Shown here one piece after another: positions 32,672 to 41,855 of a stretch of DNA of 64,000 nt. This stretch comes from Pseudomonadota bacterium (lineage in GTDB: Bacteria; Pseudomonadota; Gammaproteobacteria; Ga0077536). The stretch is from NCBI GenBank assembly GCA_016719885.1, contig JADJYF010000026.1, forward strand, positions 372,001-436,000, given 5' to 3'. Numbering within the stretch: position 1 is the first letter of the stretch; each line of letters opens with the position of its first letter. The notes under the pieces were generated by a model that saw only the letters and a program-made list of their open reading frames with translations, was not told the DNA's origin and ran no database searches. The position numbers and the translations under genes were made by a program.

Positions 32672-34951
32672 CTACGGTCCCGCGCCATGCGCCCCGCTGC
32701 GCGCGCGTCGCTGCCATAGCGAGCGCAATACGAACAGCAGACCGAAGGGCCGACGCCAATTGGCAAAGGTGACGCGACTAAGCGTACGCGCATCGGTCAT
32801 CCAGTCCTGTTTGTAGCTGTCATCACCGGTCAGGTAGTCGAGCCGGGTCACCTGGTCATGCTTGACGACGTTCTCAACCAAGTGCCAGGTCAGCACTGTG
32901 CCGGGTGACCACTGGGCACTCGCCGACACGTACGCGAGCTTGTAAATATAAGCGACGCCATCGCGCACCAGCCACAACTGGGCCGCCACCGGCTGGCCGC
33001 CGATTTTCAGCAGGCCGAGCCGCAACCATCCCCGTCCGGCGGCCAGTCGCGCCAATCCACGAATGAACTCGGGGAAGGGCTCGGGCAGCTTCCAACTGCC
33101 GACGTAGACTGAAAAATAGTCATCCATCGCCGCGTCCAGCCCCTCGACCGAGGTGTGAATGCGAAATTCGACGCCAGTGTGGGCGGCCAGCGCCCGCATC
33201 TTGCGCACGATGGTCGAGCGCAGTTTACCCGACAAAGCGTCAAAGTAAGCTTCGACGCTGGTGACCCGCTGCGACCAGTTGACGGTCTTCGGTTCGATGA
33301 CCGCGTGGGGCTGGCCGGGGCGCTTCAGAAACTCTATCAGCGAATCGTCCGGCGCAACGGGCCTGACGTCGATCTTGTCGACACCGGTCAGTAGTTGCGC
33401 CACCGCCGAAGTGAACACCTCCGCCGCGGCTTCCGCATCTACGTCGAACGGCAGGGTTGCATAGGGTGTGTAGTAGTTACCCATCGCGCGCAGGATGACG
33501 CGTCCACGCTCCTGGATGCGAACCAGCGGCCACACGCCGTAAAGCCGTCCTTTGAGATTGCGCACGCAATACCAGCGAGACTCGCCTTCGCGGCAGGCCA
33601 CCTGCTGTTCATAGTTGCGATACCAAGCCGAGGTCAGAAAGGGGTTGGCTGCACCATAACGCTCTATCAACTCGCGAGCGTCCTGCGGCAGCGCGTCGAA
33701 ATTGGCGTGAACGCTCAAGCGCGCGCTACCTCCGCGACCGAGCAAGCGCTCGAGCCGGTTGATGGGCGCGGCAACCAAGCGTGCGCAAAGCCGTCGCAAG
33801 GCGCGCAACAACGGCCTGCTGTCACCATAACCAAAGTATGGCAGCACCGGGGTCTTGCCATAGGGTTTCAAGGTCAGCTGCTGCCAGCACAGCTTCGCAT
33901 AGCACAGCGGGTCGCGTTCGCTGTCGTACCAGATCACCTCGCGCCGCGGCATGTCGGGGGCCGCCTCCGGCCGCCCCTGTGCGAGCTTGTACTCGAGCAG
34001 CGGGAAATTGAGCCCGTGCTGGATGATCAAATCCACCGAGTATTCGGTGCGTCCCACGTTCGGTTCGATCAGCCAGTACCGGCCCTCGGGGTCACGCTTG
34101 TATTCAATGGCGATCGGGCCCGACAAGCCCAGTCCGGCCACGAACTGTTCCGAGATCGCGCGCACATCCGGTGCGGGGCAGGACTCGACCACCGTGCCGA
34201 CGCCCGTGCCGGACGGAAAGGCGCGCAACTTGCGCCCGGTGAATACCGCCAGCGGTTGGCTGTTGTCGAGCACCATCGAGCAGAAATACAGCGTCTCGTC
34301 GCCACCGGGGATCCAGCGCTGCACGAGGAACGGCAGATCGCCACGGAACTGATCGACCAGGCGGTGCAACTGCTCGGCATGCTCGATGTGCACGGCCTTG
34401 AAGCCCGACAGGGGGCGTATCGGTTTGACCAGGATCGGCAACCCGACTTCCTCGATGGCGGCATCGATGCTGTCGCCTTCGCCGAGAATACTCGAACGTG
34501 GATACAGCACGTCGCGGTCGCGGCACACCTGCTCGAGGTTGGCCTTGTTGATCAGATGCTGCACCGTCGAGATCGAGTCGGACCAACTGACGCGAAAGTA
34601 CGGCTCGAGCCGTGACCAGTTGGCGGCAATCGAGCGCACCATGTTGTCGCTGCTGGCGTACAGCACCGCCGGCCTGTCCTGCGGCAAAAAGCGTCGCTGC
34701 TCGAGCAGAATGTCAGCCGCGCGCTCGGAATTGATGCCATCCGCGTACAGCACCTTGGCGTAGCGCGTCGCGGTCGCCGGCAACTGCGGCGATTGTTCGA
34801 TGGCGTAGACTTCGATGCCGGCACGTGCCAGCGCGCGTGAAATGGCGAGACCGTGAATGCTCATGCCGAGCACCAGCGCAAACGCTTCTTGAGAATGCAA
34901 AGCGTGCTCGGGCTGCCGGAGAGAGGCGGACGAATTCATCGCACCGACCAT
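32672..34951 (-). CDS. ATP-grasp ligase fused to a GNAT/FemAB-like acyltransferase
   Basis: This 759-residue protein joins two enzyme types. Residues about 25-345 are a carboxylate-amine-ligase-like ATP-grasp module: LVLGMSIHGLAISRALARAG at the N-terminal strand, a lysine in LPILVKPIRPLSGFKAVH, and the metal-binding end IEYKRDPEGRYWLIEPNVGRTE (quoted in part as YWLIEPNVGR). Residues about 415-745 are a GNAT/FemAB-type transferase (LSGKLRSTIVRKMRALAA, QPVAAQLWLV, YLTGDDSYKQDW), as seen in proteins that acylate cell-surface sugars. The fusion suggests that one module makes an amide- or ester-linked group and the other transfers it. It heads the ACP-hydrolase operon. A second ATG at 34939 is possible. 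Confidence 0.84.
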   Translation of the reverse strand: MVGAMNSSASLRQPEHALHSQEAFALVLGMSIHGLAISRALARAGIEVYAIEQSPQLPATATRYAKVLYADGINSERAADILLEQRRFLPQDRPAVLYASSDNMVRSIAANWSRLEPYFRVSWSDSISTVQHLINKANLEQVCRDRDVLYPRSSILGEGDSIDAAIEEVGLPILVKPIRPLSGFKAVHIEHAEQLHRLVDQFRGDLPFLVQRWIPGGDETLYFCSMVLDNSQPLAVFTGRKLRAFPSGTGVGTVVESCPAPDVRAISEQFVAGLGLSGPIAIEYKRDPEGRYWLIEPNVGRTEYSVDLIIQHGLNFPLLEYKLAQGRPEAAPDMPRREVIWYDSERDPLCYAKLCWQQLTLKPYGKTPVLPYFGYGDSRPLLRALRRLCARLVAAPINRLERLLGRGGSARLSVHANFDALPQDARELIERYGAANPFLTSAWYRNYEQQVACREGESRWYCVRNLKGRLYGVWPLVRIQERGRVILRAMGNYYTPYATLPFDVDAEAAAEVFTSAVAQLLTGVDKIDVRPVAPDDSLIEFLKRPGQPHAVIEPKTVNWSQRVTSVEAYFDALSGKLRSTIVRKMRALAAHTGVEFRIHTSVEGLDAAMDDYFSVYVGSWKLPEPFPEFIRGLARLAAGRGWLRLGLLKIGGQPVAAQLWLVRDGVAYIYKLAYVSASAQWSPGTVLTWHLVENVVKHDQVTRLDYLTGDDSYKQDWMTDARTLSRVTFANWRRPFGLLFVLRSLWQRRARSGAHGAGP

Positions 34952-34997
34952 TGGACTGTCACCGGTGAGACGTACCGGCAGGCGTGTACCACGTTGT

Positions 34998-36245
34998 TCA
35001 TCCGGCTACGGCAATCTCGTCGAGTAATTGGGCGAATTCGCGGGTCCGCGCACGACGCGAAAGTTTTGCCACCTGTTCGTTGCTCGGTAGCGAGGTGGTG
35101 TTGTCACGCACAGATGGCAGACACTCGCGGAGCATCGCTTTAATCGCGTCCTTGTCTTCTAGCGCGGCCACGGCGCGTACGCCTTGCGACAACAGCAGCC
35201 GACCGGTGTCGCCCTCGGGGTCGGTGATGCCGATGATGGGCCGGCCCGCGTTAAGGTACTCATAGGCCTTGGCCGGGATCTGGTGGTTGCAGCCCCTGGA
35301 CTGGAAAATCAACAAGGCATCGGCCGCCATCATTTCCTTCAGTGCTTCGCGATAAGGGATAGCCGGTGCGACTTCGACGAAATCTCCCACGCCGTGCTGC
35401 CGTGCCATCTCGGCAAACTGCATTTCCGTGCCCGGCGCGCGCAGAATCACGCGTACCCGCAGAGGTAATGCGCTCGCTTCCGCCAGCACCTCGCGCAGGG
35501 CCATGAAGAACTGGCTCGGATCGCGGTCGTGAGCGTACATGATGCCGCTGTGCAGCAGGGTGAGTACGCGCCCGGGGCTGCGCTCGACGGTGTCGGGCGC
35601 GCGCTCCTCGGGGAACATCTCCTCGTCGTAGCCGTTTTCAATCACGACGACACGTTCAGCGGGCAGCTGCGGATAACGCTGTCGATAGAACTCGGCGGCG
35701 CCAGGGGTGGTCACGACCATGCGGCTAGCGTGGGCGACGATCAAGCGCTCAATCCAACCAAACGATTTACGTCGCAGCCAGCCGTGGGGAAAGCCAGGTT
35801 GCAACATGGGGTCACGTAGATCGGCCACCCATGGCAGGCCGGTGAGCTTGCTGACGCCGTAGCCGATGATATGCGCGGTGGCGATCGGATAGGTCGAACA
35901 GATGGCGGCCGGGCGCACGGCGCGCGCCAGTTTCACGCCTTCGACGATGCCCGACACCGCCCAGCTCAACCAGCGATCGGGCACGGCGAGAAAGTCGGGA
36001 TAGCGCCCACCGATGGCGAGGTGACGCTTCACGTCCAGCGCACAGGCGCGATACACCGACGTGCCCGGAGGAATGAGGCTCAGACTTTCCGCACTGACCT
36101 GCTCGTAGGCGCGCTCGGTGGTGGTGAGAATATGCGGTCTCCAACCGAAACGAGGCAGGTTGCGCGCGAAGGACAGGGTTCGCTGGATGCCACTGCTGCC
36201 GCGCAATGGCGGAAAGTGATAGGCGACGAAAACTAGGTCTCGCAT
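34998..36245 (-). CDS. Glycosyltransferase family 4 (WbuB-like)
   Basis: This 415-residue GT-B glycosyltransferase has the N-terminal signature FVAYHFPPLRGSSGIQRTL of the WbuB-like group and a C-terminal donor-binding half. In that half, GYDEEMFPEE and LLHSGIMY mark the linker, and YEYLNAGRPIIGITDPEGDTG is the nucleotide-sugar site. It probably adds a hexose or amino sugar to the lipid-linked repeat unit on the cytoplasmic face. It is on the minus strand upstream of the ATP-grasp/GNAT gene (46-base gap). The acceptor and donor cannot be predicted from sequence alone. Confidence 0.88.
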   Translation of the reverse strand: MRDLVFVAYHFPPLRGSSGIQRTLSFARNLPRFGWRPHILTTTERAYEQVSAESLSLIPPGTSVYRACALDVKRHLAIGGRYPDFLAVPDRWLSWAVSGIVEGVKLARAVRPAAICSTYPIATAHIIGYGVSKLTGLPWVADLRDPMLQPGFPHGWLRRKSFGWIERLIVAHASRMVVTTPGAAEFYRQRYPQLPAERVVVIENGYDEEMFPEERAPDTVERSPGRVLTLLHSGIMYAHDRDPSQFFMALREVLAEASALPLRVRVILRAPGTEMQFAEMARQHGVGDFVEVAPAIPYREALKEMMAADALLIFQSRGCNHQIPAKAYEYLNAGRPIIGITDPEGDTGRLLLSQGVRAVAALEDKDAIKAMLRECLPSVRDNTTSLPSNEQVAKLSRRARTREFAQLLDEIAVAG

Positions 36246-36548
36246 GGCGCTGGGGCAATCGGCTCGCTTGGGTTGCTACGCTCGTGTGGGCCAATGTGCG
36301 CATAGCCGCTCGCCACGCGCCCCACCTCCCGCACTGCCTGGAATAGCGGCGCCGGCCGGCACTTCCTGAATCGCACGGGTCGACATTATGCCATGCCAGT
36401 GGACGCCCGAACCCGCTCGCCGAATAGTGGATTGGCGCGCAGAGGAAGCCTTTACCGATGTGCCACACGAGGAATCGTCGACGTGCCGCGGCAGCGAAGC
36501 CGCCGACCGCTTGCGGACCGGCACCGAATGGTGTGCTTTTCGGCCTTA
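36246..36548. other. Gene-free spacer between the glycosyltransferase and the propeller protein
   Basis: About 300 bases without a convincing gene. Open frames here are extensions of shadow frames from neighbouring genes. No clear promoter hexamers or terminator were found, although a promoter for the glycosyltransferase operon is expected here. Confidence 0.5.
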
Positions 36549-38867
36549 TCAGTTCTTGAGCAGCGAATCGACAGAAAATGGCTGGGTGGATATCAGCAGG
36601 TAGTCGTACTCGACGCGGCCCGGCGCATGGGTGATGGCCGGATTCTTGCCAGTCATGTACACCGTCAACATGAAATGGTCGAAGCCACCGGATCCGGAAA
36701 ACGTGAAGTCCTTGCTGTCGATATAGCGCTTCCACACCCCGCCATCGCTCTTGTGCCACATCACGACGTGGCTGTCGGGTTGGCCATAGGTGCCAATCGT
36801 CAGTTCGATGTAGAAATTCTCCCACACGTCGGCATGCGTGACCGCACAGTTGTCGATGTTTCCCGTCTGCAGGTCTCGGTAGGTGCAGTCGTAATCAGGG
36901 AAATGCACACGGTAATCGTTGGGACCGATCGGCACCCGCAAGTGGCCGTCACCGCACCGGGTGTAGGGCACCAGCACCGGCAAACGGTGATGGTGGGTCT
37001 GCGACAGTTCCAGGTCCGTGCACGGCGCGTTGCCGCGCCATAGCGTGAACTGCTTCCGCCCAGGCTGGGCCACGGCACCCGCATCGGACTTCACGCGGTA
37101 GGCAATCGCCATGAATCGCCCCTGGCCAATGGCGGGGAACGTGGTGGTGTAATTGCCACCGGCATTGGCGCCGCTGTTCGAGGGGATCTCGAGCACCAGC
37201 TTGCCATCGGCCAAGGTCGGCGTGGAGTCACCGCTCAACAGCCGGCCGTCCAAGTTACGGGGGTCGGCGAAGTTGTCGCAGATCACCATGCCCGGCGATG
37301 CGCATACGTCCTTCCAACCCGGTTCGCCAAACTTGAGAGGAGTGCAATTGTTGGGGCCGCAGATGTCGACAACCTCTTGCTTGGGCGCTGCCTCGGCGCC
37401 CGGCGCCGGCACGTGAAACGCGAACAGTCCGTCGTTGAGGCGCAGTTGCCCGAGCATCAGTTCTTTGCCCGACGCGGTGGTCACGATCTGGAACTTCTCG
37501 AATGAACCGTTGTGGCGTGTTTTCGGGGCAATGGGTATGACGGTATTGCTCGCGCCGGTCAGCGCCCGCCACGTGTAGATGGGCGCCCCGGCGCTGGCCG
37601 TCGTCCCGGTGTTTCGCACCTCGTAAACCATGTCACCCGCTTGCGACATCCACACTATCCAGGCCTTGCGCAGGGGTGACCACGCGAAGGCGTGCTGGCC
37701 CCATCGCGCGCTCGGCCCGTCGCGTTGCGCCGCGACCACCCAGGGCGCGTTCGGCCGGGCCGGATCGCGCTCGGCGATGGCGTCAAAGGGCAGCCGGAAC
37801 GAGGTGATCACCAGTTTGTCCCGCTCAGGGTCATAGCCCATCATCGAATCGAGATTGCCGACGCGGGCCGGCGAAGGCTTGCCGTAGTATTTGAACTCGG
37901 TGGTCACGGGATCGAAAGACGCGAACTGCCCTTCGCTGCCGAGGGCGGGTTGGAACCACACCAGTCCGCGCCGACTGTCGTAGGCCGACGCGCCGTAACG
38001 CGCCCCCAGGTGCGCGAATGGACCGCTCCAGGTCTTCGATTCGAGGTTGAAGCGCCACGCGTTGGGCGTGTAGGTCGAATCCCGGCCGCTCGCCATCGAC
38101 TGCAAAACGACCAGTGAATTGCTCTTGGGATCAAACGTCAGCAGGTCATAGGTATGGACCGGCACTGGCGTGTCATCGGGGAACGCGCCGTTGGCATAGG
38201 GCCATTCGATGGGGCCGGAATAGGGGGCGTTCAGCCGTTCCCACTTCGGCCCGCCTTGGGCGCCGCCGCACAGGTTCACGGCCACGACCGCGTTACCCCA
38301 GTAGTCCATGTGGCCACCACCGTAGTAAAGCAGCGTGCCGCAGGGGCCGAAACTGGGCGCCTGCGCTCCGCTGTTCCAAGCCGACCACAGCGCTTCGTAA
38401 CCCGTCCAGCCGTTGTAGGGCGGGCGGCTCGGGTAGTTGGGATTGGCGCCGGGATCGCGGGCAGGATCGATGGCGCTCGCGGTGTTGTCGGCCGTGATGA
38501 CGCCCCAATGGCCGGGCGCGATAAGCGCCGCCTGCGCGTCCAGTGTCTTCGCTGGCGCGGCAGGCTCGCCACCGGGCGGTTTGGGAGTGTCGCCGTGCGC
38601 CGCCGCACTTGTGCTGCCGGCTGGACGCGGCTTGGTGTCGCTGAGCCCGGCAACGCGAAAAGCGTGGCGGCCATCCGCGAATCGCAGTTGGCCGACCGGG
38701 ATTTCGAGCACCCGGTCGGACTCTGGCGAGGCCAGCGCGGGGCGACAGGCGGCGCCCAGCACCATCATGACACTGCACGCGCGCGCCACCCCGGCAAGAA
38801 ATTTCGCCCGCGAGACTGGCTTGCGCCTCAGGCCGTCTGGGTGTTGGCCGTTGACCGAAAAGCTCAT
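36549..38867 (-). CDS. Large secreted two-domain protein: beta-propeller-like repeats plus a lyase-like jelly-roll domain
   Basis: This 772-residue protein is exported: the N-terminus has a basic region (GLRRKPVSRAKFLAG) and a hydrophobic stretch ending in PALAS. Residues about 100-480 have Kelch/galactose-oxidase-like repeats, seen as recurrent YDLLTFDPKSNSLVV, AYDSRRGLVWFQP, SFDPVTTEFKYYG and GYDPERDKLVI strands. After a linker, residues about 500-770 form a separate domain with VVMWHKSDGGVWKRYID and GRVEYDYLLIS. This resembles concanavalin-like polysaccharide-lyase or glycan-binding folds. Cysteines are frequent in the second domain. Together they suggest binding or trimming of the locus's own polysaccharide in the periplasm or outside the cell. 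I cannot assign a named family. Confidence 0.78.
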   Translation of the reverse strand: MSFSVNGQHPDGLRRKPVSRAKFLAGVARACSVMMVLGAACRPALASPESDRVLEIPVGQLRFADGRHAFRVAGLSDTKPRPAGSTSAAAHGDTPKPPGGEPAAPAKTLDAQAALIAPGHWGVITADNTASAIDPARDPGANPNYPSRPPYNGWTGYEALWSAWNSGAQAPSFGPCGTLLYYGGGHMDYWGNAVVAVNLCGGAQGGPKWERLNAPYSGPIEWPYANGAFPDDTPVPVHTYDLLTFDPKSNSLVVLQSMASGRDSTYTPNAWRFNLESKTWSGPFAHLGARYGASAYDSRRGLVWFQPALGSEGQFASFDPVTTEFKYYGKPSPARVGNLDSMMGYDPERDKLVITSFRLPFDAIAERDPARPNAPWVVAAQRDGPSARWGQHAFAWSPLRKAWIVWMSQAGDMVYEVRNTGTTASAGAPIYTWRALTGASNTVIPIAPKTRHNGSFEKFQIVTTASGKELMLGQLRLNDGLFAFHVPAPGAEAAPKQEVVDICGPNNCTPLKFGEPGWKDVCASPGMVICDNFADPRNLDGRLLSGDSTPTLADGKLVLEIPSNSGANAGGNYTTTFPAIGQGRFMAIAYRVKSDAGAVAQPGRKQFTLWRGNAPCTDLELSQTHHHRLPVLVPYTRCGDGHLRVPIGPNDYRVHFPDYDCTYRDLQTGNIDNCAVTHADVWENFYIELTIGTYGQPDSHVVMWHKSDGGVWKRYIDSKDFTFSGSGGFDHFMLTVYMTGKNPAITHAPGRVEYDYLLISTQPFSVDSLLKN

Positions 38868-39056
38868 TGCAAAACGCCCTTGTGTGTTTTCGACACCCCT
38901 GCGCCCGTCAGCTTGGCGGCCGCTTGCATGTCTGCGTCATGGCCTCCTGCCCACAAAACTCGCCAAGGCATACGCGTGGGTCCCAAGACCGCTTCAGATG
39001 ATGTCGGCAAACCTGCGGCCAGGAACGGGACGTGGTTCGGCAGGCTTGCGGACGGT

Positions 39057-39084
39057 GAAGAACACGGCGCGCCCCGTGTTCTTC
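39057..39084. repeat. Strong inverted repeat at the 3' end of the TPR gene
   Basis: A perfect 11-bp inverted repeat (39057-39067 with 39074-39084, 6-base loop) lies 10 bases beyond the stop of the minus-strand TPR gene. It lacks a T run, so it may protect the message end or act as a factor-assisted terminator. Confidence 0.6.
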
Positions 39085-39093
39085 AACCAGGTG

Positions 39094-39870
39094 CTAGTCC
39101 TTCCAGTGACCAGCGTTCTTCAACTTCCGTTTAAGTCCGGGCAATGGGTAGCCCTTTTTGTAAGCGATCTTGGCGTGCTCGAGCGCGCCGTCGTAGTCCT
39201 TGGCATCCAGCAGCACGATACCAAGCAAATAGTGCAATTCGGCGGTGCCACCCTTGGTGCTCTCAATGCCGCGCTCGAGAGTCTCGCGCGCTTCAGTCGG
39301 GTGCCCGGAGCGACGTAACAGCAGCCCCCAGGCCGCGTAGGGATCAGACACCTCCGGGTGCAATTGGATCGCGCGGGCAAAATCCAGCTTGGCGTTATCG
39401 AACTGCCCCAATTCGAAATAAGCGCGACCGCGCAAGGTCAGTATCGTCGAATAGAAGGGATGCGATTCGCTTGCGCGTGCCAGCGAAAAGCTCGCTTCGC
39501 TCGCGACGCGCTCGAAGCCACTGCGCGCGAAACGCTTCTCTTTCTCGCGGGTCGCGCGGGCAAACAAGTGAATGCCGGCGCAATAATGATGCAGTCCGTA
39601 CCAGACCGGCTTGAGCTTGAGCTCCCACTCATCGATCGTGGCGCGTGACACTTTGCCCGCGTAGCGCGACTCTGAACCGGCGCCCGACACCATGTAGCGG
39701 GCCTTGCAGTACGTCGGCCAGGCACCCCACTCCAGGTCGCTCGGCACGAATTCGAGCGCAGATGCCTGTTGCGCCGCGAGCAACAGCACGGCTGCGCCAG
39801 CACCACGCCGCCAACCGCGACGGCGCGCCGCCAACCATTGTTCAATCCTGTTCCAATCTGGCTTCATCAT
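39094..39870 (-). CDS. Exported TPR-repeat protein of the EPS locus
   Basis: This protein, about 258 residues, has a signal-like N-terminus (a basic segment followed by GAGAAVLLLAAQQASA) and a C-terminal half of tetratricopeptide repeats. Examples are ILTLRGRAYFELGQFDNAKLDFARAIQLHP and the two following 34-residue units, of which AAWGLLLRRSGHPTEARETL is one. Such proteins mediate protein contacts, here presumably in the periplasm. The start is uncertain: in-frame GTG (39900), ATG (39888) and ATG (39870) are all possible. The last was preferred for the GGTGGAA before it. It follows the third asparagine-synthetase-like gene by a short gap on the same strand. Confidence 0.78.
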   Translation of the reverse strand: MMKPDWNRIEQWLAARRRGWRRGAGAAVLLLAAQQASALEFVPSDLEWGAWPTYCKARYMVSGAGSESRYAGKVSRATIDEWELKLKPVWYGLHHYCAGIHLFARATREKEKRFARSGFERVASEASFSLARASESHPFYSTILTLRGRAYFELGQFDNAKLDFARAIQLHPEVSDPYAAWGLLLRRSGHPTEARETLERGIESTKGGTAELHYLLGIVLLDAKDYDGALEHAKIAYKKGYPLPGLKRKLKNAGHWKD

Positions 39871-39904
39871 CGTTTCCACCCGATTCATCGCACCCGCCAC
39901 TGGC

Positions 39905-41707
39905 TTACTCGTGGCTGGCGAGCCACATTTCCAGCATCGTCACTATCCAAACCAGTTCGCCGTAATAGCCGGCAGCGTCCTCGCGGAACAGGCGCAGCGC
40001 GTCGTCCAGGAAACGGGGCGCGAATATCGCGCGTTTGCGCATGCCGGCGAACGCATCGGCCACCAGCGCCTGCAGGCCCAGATCATTACGCATCCATACG
40101 CCAAAAGGCAGCCCGAAACCATGTTTCTTCTTGGTAATGATCTCGCCAGGCAGGAAGGAGTCGAACGCGCTCTTGTAAAACCCCCGCAGTCTGCCGCCGG
40201 CAAGCAGCGTGGCGGAGCTGATCGCGGTCGAAAGCTCCAGCACCGCCGTGTCCAGCATCGGATAGCAGACTTCAACACCGGCGAGATCACACATGCGGGA
40301 GACCTTGACGAGATCGTTATCCGCCAGGGTGAACTTCCAGTCCAGATAAAGCATGCGCTGCAAGGCGTCGGCCTCGAGCGGCGCTTGGTAACGGGCCCGC
40401 CACGCCTTCCATGGCGACTGCCTGTCAATGGCGCTCAGCCAGTCGCTTTCGAACACGTTGTGCGGGTCGAACCGGTTCAGGAAGTTGTAGGACTGCAGGC
40501 GGTCCGGCAGGCCCATCTTGGCCTGCTCGATGTAGCGCGCGCCCTTGCCCGCCACGGGCAGCCGCGACAGCACCGGCAGCAGCCGGTAGCCGAGTTCGAG
40601 AAACCCGCGCAGCACCGCCGGCACCTTGAAATAGCGCTCGAACACGTTCTGATCGACATAACGCGTGTTACCGGCAAACAGTTCGTCTCCGCCATCGCCG
40701 GCCAGCATGGTTTCGATACCGTGCTCGCGCGCGAAACGCGCGCAATGGAACGTCGGGATCACGGACGAGTTGCCGAATGGTTCTCCGTAGCTGCTGGCAA
40801 TGCCCGGCAGCGATTCGCACACATCCTTGGGCGTGACGAAGTATTCGTGATGGACCGTGCCAAAATGACGGGCGGCAATTCGCGCATAGCCGGACTCGTC
40901 GTAGCCATCCGCATCGAAACCGATGGTGAAGGTGCGTGCGCCGGCCTCATGTCCGGCAAGAAGGCCGGCCACGGTGGAACTGTCCAGGCCACCGCTCAAG
41001 AACGCGCCACTGGCGGGTTGAATGCGCGCTCCCACTGCCGCAGACAGACATTCGACCAGTGCAGCGGCCTGCTCGCCGGGGGCACGGTCGAACGACGCGA
41101 AGTGCGGCATCCAATAGGGTTGAACGTCGACGTTCGCGCCGTTTCCGCTGAGGACACTGGCCGGCTCGAGCTTGCGCATACCGCGGTAGATGGTGCGCGG
41201 GCTCGGAATGCAGTGAAAGAAGACGTAGTCGTAAATCGCCTGCGGATCGAATTCGCGGTGGAAGTCATGGCAGCCTGCGAGCGCATCGGCGTCACTGGCG
41301 AAGCACAGGCGGTCATTGCCGGCCACGTAGTAGACCGGACAAATGCCCAAGCGGTCGTTGGCCAGCATGAAAGCGCCGTCACGCTCGTCGCTCAGCAGCA
41401 GTACAAAAGCGCCACCAAACGCGGCTATGTCGACGGCGCCGCGAGCCTGACAGGCATCGGCGCAGCGCTGGAGTTCAGCGCCATCGCCGGCCCGCGCTTC
41501 GCCCCGCGGGCGCCACAGGTGGGCCCGCACCGCTCCGGCCCGCAGTACCAGCATCTGGCCCTGCGCATGAGCAAGCGCACTGCCGGTGCCGTCGGCAAAT
41601 ACCACCTCGGCTTTCAACGCACTGCGGCGCGCCCCGACCATCTCCTCACGCAACTGCGCTTCCACACCGGGCGTGCCGCGGCCTAGCGCTCCACAAACGA
41701 ACAACAT
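39905..41707 (-). CDS. Asparagine-synthetase-like protein with a degenerate glutaminase domain
   Basis: This 600-residue protein keeps the synthetase half of AsnB: the PP-loop FLSGGLDSSTVAGLL, TFTIGFDADGYDES, LAGDGGDELFAGNTRY and KHGFGLPFGVWMR. The N-terminal half should start Met-Cys-Gly, exposing a catalytic Cys, but instead reads MLFVCGALGRG, so glutamine hydrolysis is probably lost. It may use free ammonia or another amine, or make an amide, ester or lactam. Paralogs at 47362 and 49268 retain the catalytic cysteine. It is on the minus strand, followed by the TPR gene, and diverges from the frameshifted deacetylase gene. A role in modifying sugars or an amino acid substituent of the exopolysaccharide is inferred. 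Confidence 0.84.
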   Translation of the reverse strand: MLFVCGALGRGTPGVEAQLREEMVGARRSALKAEVVFADGTGSALAHAQGQMLVLRAGAVRAHLWRPRGEARAGDGAELQRCADACQARGAVDIAAFGGAFVLLLSDERDGAFMLANDRLGICPVYYVAGNDRLCFASDADALAGCHDFHREFDPQAIYDYVFFHCIPSPRTIYRGMRKLEPASVLSGNGANVDVQPYWMPHFASFDRAPGEQAAALVECLSAAVGARIQPASGAFLSGGLDSSTVAGLLAGHEAGARTFTIGFDADGYDESGYARIAARHFGTVHHEYFVTPKDVCESLPGIASSYGEPFGNSSVIPTFHCARFAREHGIETMLAGDGGDELFAGNTRYVDQNVFERYFKVPAVLRGFLELGYRLLPVLSRLPVAGKGARYIEQAKMGLPDRLQSYNFLNRFDPHNVFESDWLSAIDRQSPWKAWRARYQAPLEADALQRMLYLDWKFTLADNDLVKVSRMCDLAGVEVCYPMLDTAVLELSTAISSATLLAGGRLRGFYKSAFDSFLPGEIITKKKHGFGLPFGVWMRNDLGLQALVADAFAGMRKRAIFAPRFLDDALRLFREDAAGYYGELVWIVTMLEMWLASHE

Positions 41708-41855
41708 GGCGATCCAGGATTCCTGTTCTGTCGCAATGGTACGCTATCGGCACCTGCCGTACATTAATTCACAGTGTCGCCGGCGCCCTGCAGGGAAAGC
41801 GGCAGGCGCCGCTAACGGCGAAGTCGAAACGCATCGCACCGGAACCCCTAGCAAC

